A stretch of DNA of 64,000 bases from Armatimonadota bacterium (GTDB lineage: Bacteria; Sysuimicrobiota; Sysuimicrobiia; Sysuimicrobiales; Kaftiobacteriaceae), in the NCBI GenBank assembly GCA_031459765.1, contig JAVKHY010000003.1:186001-250000 (forward strand), read 5' to 3'. The notes beneath the pieces are model-generated. The model was not told the DNA's origin and made no database searches. It saw only the letters and a list, made by a program, of their open reading frames with translations. Positions 8,183-18,002 of this stretch are shown here, one piece after another. A program made the translations under genes and the position numbers. Position 1 is the first letter of the stretch; every line of letters begins with the position of its first letter.

Positions 8183-9107
8183 GGTACCGCTCGAACCAGG
8201 CCGTCACCCGCTGCCACGCCGCTTGAGCGGCCGCGGCATGGTAGCGCTGCCCCGTGTCGTTGAAAAACGCGTGGTCGGCGCCCGGGTAGACGACGATCTC
8301 GTGGACGACGCGGGCCCGCTCCAGGGCTTCCCGGAGCGCCGGGATGCCGGCGTTGATGCGCGCATCCAGTTCGCCGTAGACGGCCAGGACCGCGGCCCGG
8401 ATCTTCGGCACATCGGTCAGCGGAGGGGACGGTCCGTAGAACGGCGCCGCGGCGCGGAGGTCGGCGTTGGCCGTGGCCAGCCGCCAGGTCATTCCTCCGC
8501 CGAAGCAGAAGCCGATGGCTCCAATCCGGTCGGCCCGCACCGTGGGAAGCGCCTGGAGGGAGCGCACCGCCGCATTGAGCATCTCCACCAGCCGCTCCGG
8601 CGCCGTGCGGCCCAGGATGGCGCTGACCTGCGCCAGGTCGTTCAGATACCTCGGCGTGCCGCCCTCGTGGGAGACCAGGTCCGGGGCCAGGGCCGCGTAG
8701 CCCAGTTTGCTGAATCGCCGGCAGACGTCTTTGAAATGCTCGAGCAACCCGCGGTTCTCGTGGATGACCACGACCCCCGGGAAGGGGCCGCCATCGCGGG
8801 GGCGGGACAGGTAGGCCTGCACCGAGACGCTTCCGGAGGGAAAGGTCACCATCTCCAGGGACAGCGCCGGATCGTCGGGAGGGACGGTCACGCCCGGGGC
8901 CGGGGCCGCCGACGGCGCCGGTCCCTGCGCGGCGGCGGCCACCTCCTCGGGGGAGGTCGAAATCCCCAGGCCGCTGAGGATCGACACGGCGAGGGCCGCT
9001 CCGCCCGCCATCAGCGCCGTGCGTCGCAGGAATTCCCGGCGCGGGAGCCGGCCGGCCCGGAAGTCTTCGGCCCACTCTTCGACAATGTAGCGCTGCAGAT
9101 CGTCCAC
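8169..9107 (-). CDS. dienelactone hydrolase family protein, Tat-exported
   Basis: A 312-residue alpha/beta hydrolase of the DLH (carboxymethylenebutenolidase) family. The catalytic triad is visible as Cys201 (GFCFGGG), Asp248 (GELDARI) and His279 (GADHAFFND). Residues 20-50 carry a twin-arginine signal (PRREFLRRTALMAGG) followed by a hydrophobic stretch, so the enzyme is probably exported folded. A short linker rich in A and P follows. The start is GTG 9107 with AAGGAGG at 9114-9120. Many exported DLH proteins act on substrates other than dienelactone, and no chlorocatechol pathway genes are nearby, so the substrate is unknown. Confidence 0.88.
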   Translation of the reverse strand: MDDLQRYIVEEWAEDFRAGRLPRREFLRRTALMAGGAALAVSILSGLGISTSPEEVAAAAQGPAPSAAPAPGVTVPPDDPALSLEMVTFPSGSVSVQAYLSRPRDGGPFPGVVVIHENRGLLEHFKDVCRRFSKLGYAALAPDLVSHEGGTPRYLNDLAQVSAILGRTAPERLVEMLNAAVRSLQALPTVRADRIGAIGFCFGGGMTWRLATANADLRAAAPFYGPSPPLTDVPKIRAAVLAVYGELDARINAGIPALREALERARVVHEIVVYPGADHAFFNDTGQRYHAAAAQAAWQRVTAWFERYLNSA

Positions 9108-9276
9108 AGGGGTCCTCCTTCGGGTAGGATCGAGACAGGCGCGGGACGGCGGCCCCGAACCCGGCAGGTTTCGTATACACAGAGCGTGTCACAGCCGTGT
9201 CACCTTCCGTCGCCGGAAAGCGATCCTTCGCCGCCCGGCGTTATGGCAAGATGAAAGTGGACCCCTGCTCGGGGGA

Positions 9277-10086
9277 ATGGCGATGGTGATCTCTACGCTG
9301 CATAGGTTGACCGCGGAGGACCTGCGGTACATTGTCACGACCCTGTATCCCGGGGCCGATCCCCATCGCGTCGCCGCCCGTCTGCGTGACGACGACCAGG
9401 CCCTGGAGCGGCACCTGGAAGACGAGCGTCTGCTCCGGCGGATCCTGGGCGAGAGCGACATTCTCATCCACATCTCGCCCTGGTTGCTGTTCGGCGTCCT
9501 GCTGCGCCACGTCCGCCGTGTGCTGCTGGCGGTGCCCTACACCATCGAAGAGGCGCTGGGCGAGCGGGTCCCGGTCTTCGACGCGGTGCGGGCCGGCGAA
9601 CTCCTCGCGGATCGCGACATCCTGGATTACCTGGTCCTGATGCTGGTCTCCTTCACCCGGACGGAGACCTGGGCGATCGAAGTCGAGCAGGAGGGGCGGC
9701 GGCGGTGGCGGCGCTTCAGCGATCTCGACTCCGACGATATGATCGCCCTGGCCGGGATAATGCCGGAGGCGTTGCGCTTCCCGATCCTGCGCCGCATCGG
9801 CGACATCGCCCTCTTCACCAGCGGCATCTTTCCCGAAGCCGTCGACCGCCGGGCCGGTGGGGGCGGCGGAGCCAGGGCGGCCCGGAAGACCCTGGAGGAG
9901 TACGAAGAGGAGGGGCGCCTCTTCTACCGGCTGGCGGCGCAGCATGAGGTCGCGCGCCGGACGGGATGGGACCGCCCCCTGGAGGCGCTGGCGGAGACCT
10001 TCCCCATCGCGCGCAAGCCGCTCAACGTGCTGGCCTCGCAGTACATCCGCACGAGCCGGCTGGAGTTGTTCGGCGAGTTCGGCTAG
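9277..10086 (+). CDS. conserved-looking protein of unknown function
   Basis: A 269-residue protein I do not recognise. It is largely helical and charged. It has a moderately hydrophobic stretch near residues 65-95 (ISPWLLFGVLLRHVRRVLLAV), an Arg-rich patch (GRRRWRRF, about 144), a Gly/Ala linker near 195, and a C-terminal helical part that resembles a tetratricopeptide-like bundle only loosely. It has no cysteines, signal peptide or catalytic motif. It stands alone between divergent and convergent neighbours, and its stop overlaps the convergent oxidoreductase gene by 4 bp. Coding is supported by length, third-position GC and clean gene borders. Confidence 0.7.
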   Translation: MAMVISTLHRLTAEDLRYIVTTLYPGADPHRVAARLRDDDQALERHLEDERLLRRILGESDILIHISPWLLFGVLLRHVRRVLLAVPYTIEEALGERVPVFDAVRAGELLADRDILDYLVLMLVSFTRTETWAIEVEQEGRRRWRRFSDLDSDDMIALAGIMPEALRFPILRRIGDIALFTSGIFPEAVDRRAGGGGGARAARKTLEEYEEEGRLFYRLAAQHEVARRTGWDRPLEALAETFPIARKPLNVLASQYIRTSRLELFGEFG

Positions 10087-11093
10087 GGGGCCTGGGCACG
10101 GATACCCTGCAGCAGGCGCTCCCACCACGGATCGTCGGCCGGTGAGTAGGGGCGGTAGGGGCCGATGCGGTCCACCAGTCCCTCGTAGCGGGCGCGGAGC
10201 GCGGCGCCGGCGTCCTCGGGGGGCGCCACGACGGCGATCGTGGTCAGCATCTCGTCCGTTACTTCGCCGGCCATGGCCGTCCAGGCCCCCTGCCCGGCGA
10301 GCCGGCTGAGGCGCGCGCCCACCTCCTCCCACCCGTGGTGCGCCAGCACGCCGCGGTAGGACGGCGTGCTGGCGTAGAAGGCGATGGCCCGCCGCGCCGC
10401 GTCCGCGCCGGGCCCCCGCAGGCCGTCGGTGACGACGAAGACCGCGGCGCTGATCGGCAAGGGAACCGCACCCCGGCCGGCACGCGCCTGTCCCCTCCGG
10501 ATGGCGGGGAGGATGACCTCCCGCAGATAGGCGGCGGTATGCAGCGGATGGACCTGGAAGCCGTCGGCGACCTCGCCGGCGACCCGACACATCACGGGGT
10601 TCACCCCCGCCGTGGCAATCGGGACGGCGTAGTCGTGCCGCGGCGGCGTGAAGAAGGGGGTCATGAGCGACAGGTGATACCCCCGGCCGCGGTAGTCGAG
10701 CGGGGCGCCGGTTCTCCAGGTCCGCCACACGGCGCGGATGGCCCGGACCGTATCGCGCAGCCGCGGCGCCGGGGCGTCCCACGGCATGCCGTAGCGTCGG
10801 ACGATGTGTCCGCGGACCTGGGTTCCCAGCCCGAGGATGAACCGGCCCTCGGCCAGGGCCGCCAGATCCCAGGCCAGGTGGGCCAACAGGGTGGGGCTGC
10901 GCACAAAGGCGATCGCCACGCTGGTGCCCACACTCACCTTCGTCGTGTGCTCGGCGGCGAGCGCCGCGCCGAGGAACGGCTCGTGGGCGGTCTCGGAGAA
11001 CCACAGGCCGTCAACGCCGATTCCTTCGGCGCGGCGGGCCAGCTCCGGTACATCCCGCAGAGTGCGGTATTCGAGATGCGCATCGACCAGCAT
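10083..11093 (-). CDS. luciferase-like (probably F420-dependent) oxidoreductase
   Basis: A 336-residue TIM-barrel enzyme of the luciferase-like monooxygenase superfamily. The pattern DVPELARRAEGIGVDGLWFSETAH, GTSVAIAFVRSPT and LGLGTQVRGHI matches my recollection of the TIGR03617 F420-dependent subgroup. Coenzyme F420 rather than FMN is therefore likely, but no F420 biosynthesis gene is in the window. ATG 11093 is chosen because the family begins with a VDAHLE-like strand. An upstream in-frame start at 11183 would add 30 residues that look like intergenic DNA. It is divergent from the amidase gene, and the 104-bp gap should hold both promoters. Confidence 0.83.
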   Translation of the reverse strand: MLVDAHLEYRTLRDVPELARRAEGIGVDGLWFSETAHEPFLGAALAAEHTTKVSVGTSVAIAFVRSPTLLAHLAWDLAALAEGRFILGLGTQVRGHIVRRYGMPWDAPAPRLRDTVRAIRAVWRTWRTGAPLDYRGRGYHLSLMTPFFTPPRHDYAVPIATAGVNPVMCRVAGEVADGFQVHPLHTAAYLREVILPAIRRGQARAGRGAVPLPISAAVFVVTDGLRGPGADAARRAIAFYASTPSYRGVLAHHGWEEVGARLSRLAGQGAWTAMAGEVTDEMLTTIAVVAPPEDAGAALRARYEGLVDRIGPYRPYSPADDPWWERLLQGIRAQAP

Positions 11094-11197
11094 ATGAGAG
11101 GAAAATCTTTCGCCGTGGAGGAATCTATGGCCTCCGGGAGAGCGCACAGGAACCGATGCTCCGCTGGCAGGTGGTGGGCGCAAGACAGGGGTAGAGC

Positions 11198-12919
11198 ATG
11201 AAGGTGATGGCGACCGCGGTCCTGGCGGCGCTGGCGGTTGCAGCGTGCGCCGCGGCCGCTCCGGCGCAGGACGTCGGGATCAAGGTCGTCGTCAACGGCG
11301 TTGACGTTCCCCTCGCCGCGCCCGCCGTGGTCGTGCAGGGGCAGGTGCTGGCTCCTATTTCCGGCCTCTTCGAGCCGATGGGAGCCATCGCCGCCTATTA
11401 CGAAACCGACCGCAGCGTCGTCGTCACCAACCGGACGCGGGCCGCGCTCCGCCTCTTCATCGGTCAGCCCACCCTGCAGGTCGACGGAAAGGTGCGGCCC
11501 CTCCCCGTGTCTCCCCAGGTGATCCGCGGGCTGGCCTACATTCCCCTCCAGGCCGTCTTCTCCGCGCTGGGCGCGTGGACGAAGTACGAGCCCGGGGAGC
11601 GGACGCTGTATGTGAGTTCGCAGATCACGGCCGTCTCCGCTCGGGTCGCCTCCGGTGTCTTGTTGGTCCAGGTCGAGGCCACCGGGCCGGTGCAGACCGA
11701 AACGCTCGTCCTGACTGATCCGGACCGCATGGTCGTCGATTTCCTGCACGCCGCGCTGCGCACCCCTCCCGGGGAGACGCCGGTGAACGATGCCGGCGTC
11801 CAGCGCATCCGCACCGCGCAGTTTCAGGTCAAGCCCTACGTTTCACGCCTGGTCTTCGACCTGCAGGCGCCGGTGGACATCCGCGTGGTCAGCGATCCGC
11901 TGTCCTACCTGGTGACCCTTGAGATCCGCCCCAAGGCCGCGGCCGGCGCACCGCCGCCGGGCCCGCCCCCCGGCGCGCCGCTCCCGGGCCCGCCCTCCGC
12001 CGCCCGATCCACGGAGCCGGGGGTCTCCCCGCCGACGGCCGGCGCGCTGCGGGTGACGGGCGTGACGTTCCGGCGCGACGGAGCCGGCGGCCGGATCACG
12101 GTGGAAGGGGACGGGCCGATGGAGTACAGGATCCGGGAGTTCGTCTTCCCGGATCGCCTGGCCATCGACATCGAGAACGCCGTCTTCGTGCCGGTGAAGG
12201 AGGAGGTGCGCCTCGAGCATCCGTCCATCGTCTCCGTCCGGGCCGCGCAGTTCACCGCCCAACCGCCGGTGGCGCGCGTGGTCGTCACCCTCAAGCGCAA
12301 GATGAACTACTTCGTCAGCCGAACCCCGAGTGGGCTGATCATCGATGTGAACACCCAGACCGCGCTGCGCCGCCACATCGTGGCCATCGATCCCGGACAC
12401 GGCGGCCGGGATCCCGGCGCGATCGGACCCTCGGGGTTGCGCGAAGCCGATGTCGTCCTGGACATCGCCCGGCGCGTGCGCGAGCTCCTGGAGCGGGACG
12501 GCGTCCGGGTGGTGATGACCCGGGACGACGACGCCACCGTCGAACTGACCGAGCGCCCGCGGATGGCCCGCGAGGCGGGCGCCTCGATCTACGTCAGCAT
12601 CCATGCCAACGCCCACGGCCGGGCCACGGCCAACGGCTCCGAAACCTACTACCTGACCCCGCAGTCGCTGGCCCTGGCGCAGATGATCCAGGACGAACTG
12701 GGCATCGTGTTGAGCTTGCCCAGCCGCGGCATCAAGACGGCGAACTTCCTCGTCCTGCGCGACAGCAGTGTGCCCTCGGTGCTGGTGGAGACCGCCTTCA
12801 TCTCCAACGCCGAGGATGAGGCCCGCCTGCGCGACGCGGCGTTCCGCCAGCGGCTGGCCCAGGCCATCCACCGCGGGATCATGCGGTTCCTGACGATCTA
12901 TCCGGCGCCCGCTCCCTGA
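11198..12919 (+). CDS. N-acetylmuramoyl-L-alanine amidase with AMIN domains
   Basis: A 573-residue exported peptidoglycan amidase (Amidase_3) that cleaves between MurNAc and the stem peptide. Order: signal peptide (1-25), a copper-amine-oxidase-like N-terminal domain (about 28-130), a first AMIN domain (140-245), a Pro-rich linker (250-285), a second AMIN domain (288-385) and the catalytic domain (395-570). Zinc ligands are His401 (DPGHGG), Glu416 (GLREAD) and His469 (SIHANAH). The catalytic Glu is 531 (VLVETAF). The domain set is typical of Gram-positive and related lineages. It heads a run with a metallo-hydrolase, rph and rdgB. Confidence 0.93.
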   Translation: MKVMATAVLAALAVAACAAAAPAQDVGIKVVVNGVDVPLAAPAVVVQGQVLAPISGLFEPMGAIAAYYETDRSVVVTNRTRAALRLFIGQPTLQVDGKVRPLPVSPQVIRGLAYIPLQAVFSALGAWTKYEPGERTLYVSSQITAVSARVASGVLLVQVEATGPVQTETLVLTDPDRMVVDFLHAALRTPPGETPVNDAGVQRIRTAQFQVKPYVSRLVFDLQAPVDIRVVSDPLSYLVTLEIRPKAAAGAPPPGPPPGAPLPGPPSAARSTEPGVSPPTAGALRVTGVTFRRDGAGGRITVEGDGPMEYRIREFVFPDRLAIDIENAVFVPVKEEVRLEHPSIVSVRAAQFTAQPPVARVVVTLKRKMNYFVSRTPSGLIIDVNTQTALRRHIVAIDPGHGGRDPGAIGPSGLREADVVLDIARRVRELLERDGVRVVMTRDDDATVELTERPRMAREAGASIYVSIHANAHGRATANGSETYYLTPQSLALAQMIQDELGIVLSLPSRGIKTANFLVLRDSSVPSVLVETAFISNAEDEARLRDAAFRQRLAQAIHRGIMRFLTIYPAPAP

Positions 12920-12921
12920 CC

Positions 12922-13683
12922 GTGCGGCTGACGGTGCTGGGCAAATGGAGTCCCTATCCGCCTCCGGGCGGTGCCTGCCCGGGATACCTGGTGGCCAGCG
13001 GCGAGGTCCGCATTCTTCTGGATTGCGGCAGCGGGGCCGTCGCGGCGATGCTCCGGGTCGCCCCCGCGCACCGGTTGAGCGCGGCGGTCATCACCCACCT
13101 GCATCCCGACCACTTCTCCGACATCTACGCGCTGCAGAATGCCCTGCGCTTCGGCCGCTACCCGGATCCGCCCGCGCCCCCGCTCCCCCTCTTCGCCCCC
13201 CGGGGGGCGGGGGAGTTCCTGGCCGCCGTGCTGCCCGCGGACACCGCCCGGCGCGACTTCCGGGACCGGTTCGACTTCCGGCCCATCGAGGCCGGGGCGG
13301 CCGAGGTGGACGGCGTGCGGCTGCGCTTTACGCCGACCACGCACCCCATGCCCTGTCACGCCGTCGAGGTCTCCGCGGGCGGCCGGCGCCTGGTCTACAC
13401 GGCCGACACCGGCCCGTCGCCCGAGGTGGAACGCTTGGCCGCAGGCGCCGACCTCCTGCTGGCGGAGTGCGCCCTCGTCGAGGAGGCGGCGGATCTGGCC
13501 CCGGTCTGGGGCCACCTGACGGGGAGCATGGCCGGGGCCATGGCCGCGCGCGCCGGTGTGGGGCGGTTACTACTGACCCACTTCTTCACTCCGCACCATG
13601 CGCTCCAGGAATCGGTGGCGGCGGCAGCGAAGGAGTTCGGCGCCGTTCTCCCGGTCGATGAAGGCTCCACCTACGAGATCTGA
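12922..13683 (+). CDS. MBL-fold metallo-hydrolase (RNase Z-like)
   Basis: A 253-residue metallo-beta-lactamase-fold protein. The zinc motif [10 protein letters not shown] is near residue 58, with further ligands in the [20 protein letters not shown] and LLTHFF strands. The layout is that of the RNase Z/arylsulfatase-like branch, but the tRNA-binding exosite of true RNase Z is not evident, so the substrate (phosphodiester or other) is open. The start is GTG 12922, only 2 bp after the amidase stop. The two are probably cotranscribed, with rph following after 47 bp. Confidence 0.85.
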   Translation: MRLTVLGKWSPYPPPGGACPGYLVASGEVRILLDCGSGAVAAMLRVAPAHRLSAAVITHLHPDHFSDIYALQNALRFGRYPDPPAPPLPLFAPRGAGEFLAAVLPADTARRDFRDRFDFRPIEAGAAEVDGVRLRFTPTTHPMPCHAVEVSAGGRRLVYTADTGPSPEVERLAAGADLLLAECALVEEAADLAPVWGHLTGSMAGAMAARAGVGRLLLTHFFTPHHALQESVAAAAKEFGAVLPVDEGSTYEI

Positions 13684-13730
13684 TCGTCCAAGACCCGGGC
13701 ACGACGAGGTCTGAGCGCAGCGAGGTTCGA

Positions 13731-14471
13731 GTGCCGATGCCCCGCGCCGACGGGCGGCAGGCCCACGAACTGCGGCCGGTGACCATCACCCGCCACTTCC
13801 TCAAGTACGCCGAGGGCTCGGTGTTGATCACCCTCGGGGACACCAAGGTCGTCTGCTCGGCCAGCATCGATGAGCGCGTCCCCCAGTGGCTGCGGGGCGG
13901 AGGACGGGGGTGGATCACCGCCGAGTACGGAATGTTGCCCCGGGCCACGAGCGAGCGCAGCCCGCGGGACATCGGACGGCCCAGCGGCCGGGCGCAGGAG
14001 ATCCAGCGGCTGGTCGGCCGCTCCCTGCGGGCGGCGGTGGATCTGGACAAACTGGGGGAGCGGACGATCTGGATCGACTGCGACGTCATCCAGGCCGACG
14101 GCGGCACACGCACCGCGGCGATCACCGGGGCCTTCGTCGCCCTGGTCGATGCCCTGTACGTGCTGCGGAAGACCGGGGCCGTGGGCTGGTGGCCCCTGCG
14201 CGAGTTCGTGGCGGCGACGAGCGCAGGGATCGTCGACGGGGAGGTCGTCCTCGACCTCGACTTCCAGGAGGATTCCCGGGCGCGGGTGGACATGAACGTC
14301 GTGATGACGGAATCCGGCCGGCTGGTGGAGGTCCAGGGCACCGCCGAGGGGATGCCCTTCACCCGGGAGGAGATGCAGCAGATGCTGAACCTCGCCGAGC
14401 GCGGGATCAAGCAGCTGATCCGGCACCAGCGGGACGTCCTCGCCGACGTGCTGGCCGGAATCCCGCGCTGA
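13731..14471 (+). CDS. rph: ribonuclease PH
   Basis: A 246-residue phosphorolytic 3'-5' exoribonuclease that trims tRNA precursors. Family strings are [33 protein letters not shown], the arginine-rich [23 protein letters not shown] and the C-terminal [12 protein letters not shown]. The start may be GTG 13731 (5 bp after GAGG) or the ATG two codons later. It is followed by rdgB, a pairing common in Terrabacteria, where the two genes are often adjacent or fused. Confidence 0.95.
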   Translation: MPMPRADGRQAHELRPVTITRHFLKYAEGSVLITLGDTKVVCSASIDERVPQWLRGGGRGWITAEYGMLPRATSERSPRDIGRPSGRAQEIQRLVGRSLRAAVDLDKLGERTIWIDCDVIQADGGTRTAAITGAFVALVDALYVLRKTGAVGWWPLREFVAATSAGIVDGEVVLDLDFQEDSRARVDMNVVMTESGRLVEVQGTAEGMPFTREEMQQMLNLAERGIKQLIRHQRDVLADVLAGIPR

Positions 14472-14589
14472 GGGGCGTCCCGCCATGCGCCGACGTCCCG
14501 CCTCGCGTCCCCGCCGCCCCCTCCGCCACCCCGGCGCGCTCCGTCCCCGCCTGCGTCCGGCCGCCGGCCCGCCCCCGTCGGGTCCGGGC

Positions 14590-15210
14590 GTGCTGGAGGT
14601 TGTCCTGGCCACCCGCAATCCGGGGAAGGTGCGGGAGTTCCTCGAGTTGATGCACGACCTGCCGATCCAGGTGTACAGCCTGGAAGCCTTCCCGCAGATT
14701 GGACCGCTGGCCGAGGACGGCCAGACCTACACCGAAAACGCCGTCACCAAGGCGGCGACGGTGGCGCGCCTCACCGGCCGCGTGGCGGTGGCCGATGACT
14801 CCGGCCTCGAGGTGGACGCGCTGGAGGGCGGGCCGGGTCCGCATTCCCGCCGTTTCCTGGGAGACCAGGCTTCCGACGCCGCGCGCAACGCGCGGATCCT
14901 CAAACTGCTCCACGGGGTGCCGGCGGAACGGCGGACGGCGCGCTACCGGGCCGTGGTCGCCGTGGCCCTGCCGAGCGGCGAGGTGCGGACCTTCGAGGGG
15001 AGCTGCGAAGGGAAGATCGCCACGGTGGCGCGCGGCTCGGGAGGCTTCGGCTACGATCCGATCTTTCTCGTCCCCGCCTACGGGAAGACGATGGCGCAGC
15101 TCCCGCTCGCCGTGAAGAACCGCCTCAGCCATCGCGCCCGCGCCTTTGCCGCGGCGCGGCCGTATCTGAGCAGGCTGGCCGCCGGATTCCGGAGCGCCGC
15201 CGGCGACTGA
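14590..15210 (+). CDS. rdgB: XTP/dITP diphosphatase (RdgB/HAM1)
   Basis: A 206-residue house-cleaning enzyme that hydrolyses XTP and dITP to monophosphates. It shows the family start LEVVLATRNPGKVREF, the metal-binding VAVADDSGLEVDALEGGPG and the C-terminal GFGYDPIF / SHRARAF motifs. GTG 14590 puts the first strand at the very N-terminus, as usual for the family. An ATG at 14485 in the same frame would add 35 Arg/Pro-rich residues that look like GC-rich spacer. The stop lies 11 bp from the stop of the convergent ligD. Confidence 0.9.
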   Translation: MLEVVLATRNPGKVREFLELMHDLPIQVYSLEAFPQIGPLAEDGQTYTENAVTKAATVARLTGRVAVADDSGLEVDALEGGPGPHSRRFLGDQASDAARNARILKLLHGVPAERRTARYRAVVAVALPSGEVRTFEGSCEGKIATVARGSGGFGYDPIFLVPAYGKTMAQLPLAVKNRLSHRARAFAAARPYLSRLAAGFRSAAGD

Positions 15211-15221
15211 TCCCGGGCACG

Positions 15222-18002
15222 CTACAGGTGGTGCTCCAGGCGCTGGGGCTTCGCCAGGATGTCCCGCCAGGGGTCGCGTCGCCTCTTCATCAGCTCGGGC
15301 GCCGTGCGCAGCGTGAACTCCAGGGGGTCGAACCCCCGCTCCAGTTCCGCCCACGTTACCGGCATCGCCACCGTGGCCTGAGGTGTCGGCCGGAGGCTGT
15401 ACGGGCAGGCCAGCGTGGCGCCCAGCCGGTTCTGGTTGTAGTCGAGGAAGACCTTGCCCACCCGCTCTTCCACCGCCCAGGCCGTGGTCAGGGTCTTGGG
15501 GTGGCGGCTTTCCAGGTACCGGGTCACCGTCCGGGCGAACTCGTGCACCTGGTCGTAGGTGTAGTCGCGCACGATCGGCACGAAGACGTGCAGCCCGGTC
15601 TTGCCGCTGGTCTTGAGGAAGCTCTCCAGCCTCAAGGTCCGCAGGAGGGCCCGGACTTCAAAGGCGGCCTCGCGCGCGGCGTCGAACCCCCGCCGGGAGT
15701 AGTCGGGATCCTTTTCGCCCCGACCCCGCGGGAGGGTGGTGCCGTCCGGAAAGAGATAGGGATCGAGATCGAACACCACGAAATCGGGGCGGTTCAGGAC
15801 GCTGGCGCGCAGGCCTTCCTCCGTGGTGAACTCCGTCCCCGCCCTGGCCACGCCTTCGCTGCGCCGGACGGGGGTGATCCGGCTGAACCAGGTGTGGATC
15901 TCGATGTCGGCGAGCTGCGCCAGCCACAGCAGCGTCTCCAGGTTGTTGCAGACCGGGGCGGCCATCGTCCCGCCGGCGCTCCCGCTGGCGATGGAGACCA
16001 GCCGGACGAAGCGGGGGGCATCCGGGACGTCCTTCTGGTAGAAGCTCTCCCCGGCGATCCCGTTGGGGAAGCGCCGCAGCGTCACCGGACGGTCGATCAG
16101 GTGGGGGAGGATGACCGGGCCGATCTTCAGGTAGTACTCGAGGAGGTCCGCTTTCGTGTACCCGAGGTCGGGCCAGAAGACCTTGTCGAGGTTGGTCAGT
16201 TGGACGTCCAGCCCCGCCTCCGCCAGCGCCGCTTCGAGGGGGTGCTTCTTCCGCGACGTTGAGGGCAGGAGCACCGGGCGCGGACGCTCCTTCGCCGGGG
16301 CGGCGCCGCCGGCGGCAGGTACCACGGCGGCCCGGGGCAGAGGGCGCTCCAGCGTCACCTCGCGGGCCGGTTTGTCCTGGCGCAGGCCCAGGTAGACGGG
16401 GAAACGCAGCCTCCCGTCGGCCGTCCAGCCGGCGTACTCTACCTGAACCACGAGATCGGGGCGGACCCAGGTCACCTGTTCGTTGGACGGAGGCACCGCA
16501 TCGAAGGGGCACGACGCCTGGAGGCGGGTCCGCAGCAGCCGAAAGACGCGCCGCAGCTCGTCGTCGTTGAATCCCGCGCCGCAGTGGCCGATGTAGCGCA
16601 GCCGGTCCCCTTCGTAGGCACCGAGGAGGAGGGCGCCGAAGGTCCTGGTCCGCGCCCCCAGCCCGCGCGTGTAACCGCCGACCACCGCCTCCAGCTGCCT
16701 GGTGATCTTGATCTTCACCCACTCCGCGCTGCGCTTCCCCGGCTGGTAGCGGCTGTCCCTGCGCTTGGCGATGATGCCTTCGACCCCCAGTGACCGCGCG
16801 GCGGCGTAGAACGCCCGGCCCTCTTCCGGGACGGCGTCGGAGATCCGCACCACGGGATGGTCGGGGAGCAGCGCGGCCAGCGCCCGCCGGCGGTCCTGCA
16901 GCGGACGGTTGATCAGCAGGTGCCCCTGCAGGTAGAGCAGATCGAAGACGTAGTAGACGATGGGCGGCCGCGCCGGGCCCGGCCGGGTGCGGAGTTGCTG
17001 CAGCAGCGCAAAGGAAGAGCGCCCCTCGGCGTCGAGGGCGACGATCTCTCCGTCCAGGACCGTGTCAGGGAGGTCCAGGGCATAGAGGGCGTCGACCACT
17101 TCGGGGAATTGCGCGTTGATGACGTGCCCGCCCCGGCTGCGGATGGTCACCTGCTGCTGCGCGCCCTCGCGCCGGACGGCGCTGATGGCCCGGATGCCGT
17201 CCCACTTGATCTCGAAGAGCCAGCGCGGGTCGTCAAAGGGCCGGTCCGCCGACGCGGCCAGCGCCGGCTTGATCTCGGCGGGGAAAGAATCGGTCCCCGG
17301 CCGGGTCAGCCCGAGGGCCTGCAGGGCCTTGCGGGTGGACCGGGTGACCGCGGGCGCTCGCCCGGCGGGCGTCGTCCGGCCGGGCGGACGGTTGCGGCCA
17401 CCGGCGTTCGCGACCTTCCGGCTCTGCCACCGGCGGGTCTCCTCCCGGGCGATCTGGGCCATCGTGCGGCCGGTCCTGGCCGACACCGAGGGCTCCGGCA
17501 GCGTCCAGCCCGCCACAGCGTCATCGTCGCGCTTCTTGAACAGCAGCCACTGCGTCTGGCCGCCCATCTTCGTCCGCACGAGGTGGAACTCTCCGCGCAA
17601 CTTCTTCCCGTGCAACACCACGGTGAGCTTGCCCCTGGCGTGGGCCTGGAGCGGATCGCCATCCAGGCACTCGTAGGTGCCGGAGTCCCAGACCATCACC
17701 GTCCCCGCGCCGTAGTTGCCCGGGGGGATGACGCCCTCGAACTCGATGTACTCGAGCGGATGGTCCTCGACGGGAACGGCCAGGCGCTTCTCGTCCGGGT
17801 CCAGCGTCGGCCCTTTGGGCACGGCCCAGGACTTGAGGGTCCCGCCCATCTCCAGGCGGAAGTCCCAGTGCCGCCGCCGGGCATGGTGCTCCTGCACCAC
17901 GAAGCGGAGGCGACGGCCCGGTGTGGCCGGGCCGCCGTGAGGCTCGGGGGTCCGGTCGAACCGCCGCTTGCGCCGGTAGAGCTGGAGCGCCTGATCAGGC
18001 AT
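15222..18002 (-). CDS. ligD: multifunctional NHEJ DNA ligase D
   Basis: A 926-residue ATP-dependent DNA ligase D for non-homologous end joining. Domain order is 3'-phosphoesterase (about 30-190; HH at 39-40 and HWDFR from His45), ligase (about 230-530; adenylation Lys266 in EIKWDGIRA, then EGIIAKRR and WVKIK) and polymerase/primase (about 620-926; catalytic DLD at 745-747). This is the PE-LIG-POL order seen in Pseudomonas LigD, not the POL-PE-LIG order of mycobacteria. ATG 18002 overlaps the stop of the upstream DUF72 gene by 8 bp. A longer in-frame start at 18206 would lie wholly within DUF72. It is operonic with ku. Confidence 0.95.
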   Translation of the reverse strand: MPDQALQLYRRKRRFDRTPEPHGGPATPGRRLRFVVQEHHARRRHWDFRLEMGGTLKSWAVPKGPTLDPDEKRLAVPVEDHPLEYIEFEGVIPPGNYGAGTVMVWDSGTYECLDGDPLQAHARGKLTVVLHGKKLRGEFHLVRTKMGGQTQWLLFKKRDDDAVAGWTLPEPSVSARTGRTMAQIAREETRRWQSRKVANAGGRNRPPGRTTPAGRAPAVTRSTRKALQALGLTRPGTDSFPAEIKPALAASADRPFDDPRWLFEIKWDGIRAISAVRREGAQQQVTIRSRGGHVINAQFPEVVDALYALDLPDTVLDGEIVALDAEGRSSFALLQQLRTRPGPARPPIVYYVFDLLYLQGHLLINRPLQDRRRALAALLPDHPVVRISDAVPEEGRAFYAAARSLGVEGIIAKRRDSRYQPGKRSAEWVKIKITRQLEAVVGGYTRGLGARTRTFGALLLGAYEGDRLRYIGHCGAGFNDDELRRVFRLLRTRLQASCPFDAVPPSNEQVTWVRPDLVVQVEYAGWTADGRLRFPVYLGLRQDKPAREVTLERPLPRAAVVPAAGGAAPAKERPRPVLLPSTSRKKHPLEAALAEAGLDVQLTNLDKVFWPDLGYTKADLLEYYLKIGPVILPHLIDRPVTLRRFPNGIAGESFYQKDVPDAPRFVRLVSIASGSAGGTMAAPVCNNLETLLWLAQLADIEIHTWFSRITPVRRSEGVARAGTEFTTEEGLRASVLNRPDFVVFDLDPYLFPDGTTLPRGRGEKDPDYSRRGFDAAREAAFEVRALLRTLRLESFLKTSGKTGLHVFVPIVRDYTYDQVHEFARTVTRYLESRHPKTLTTAWAVEERVGKVFLDYNQNRLGATLACPYSLRPTPQATVAMPVTWAELERGFDPLEFTLRTAPELMKRRRDPWRDILAKPQRLEHHL

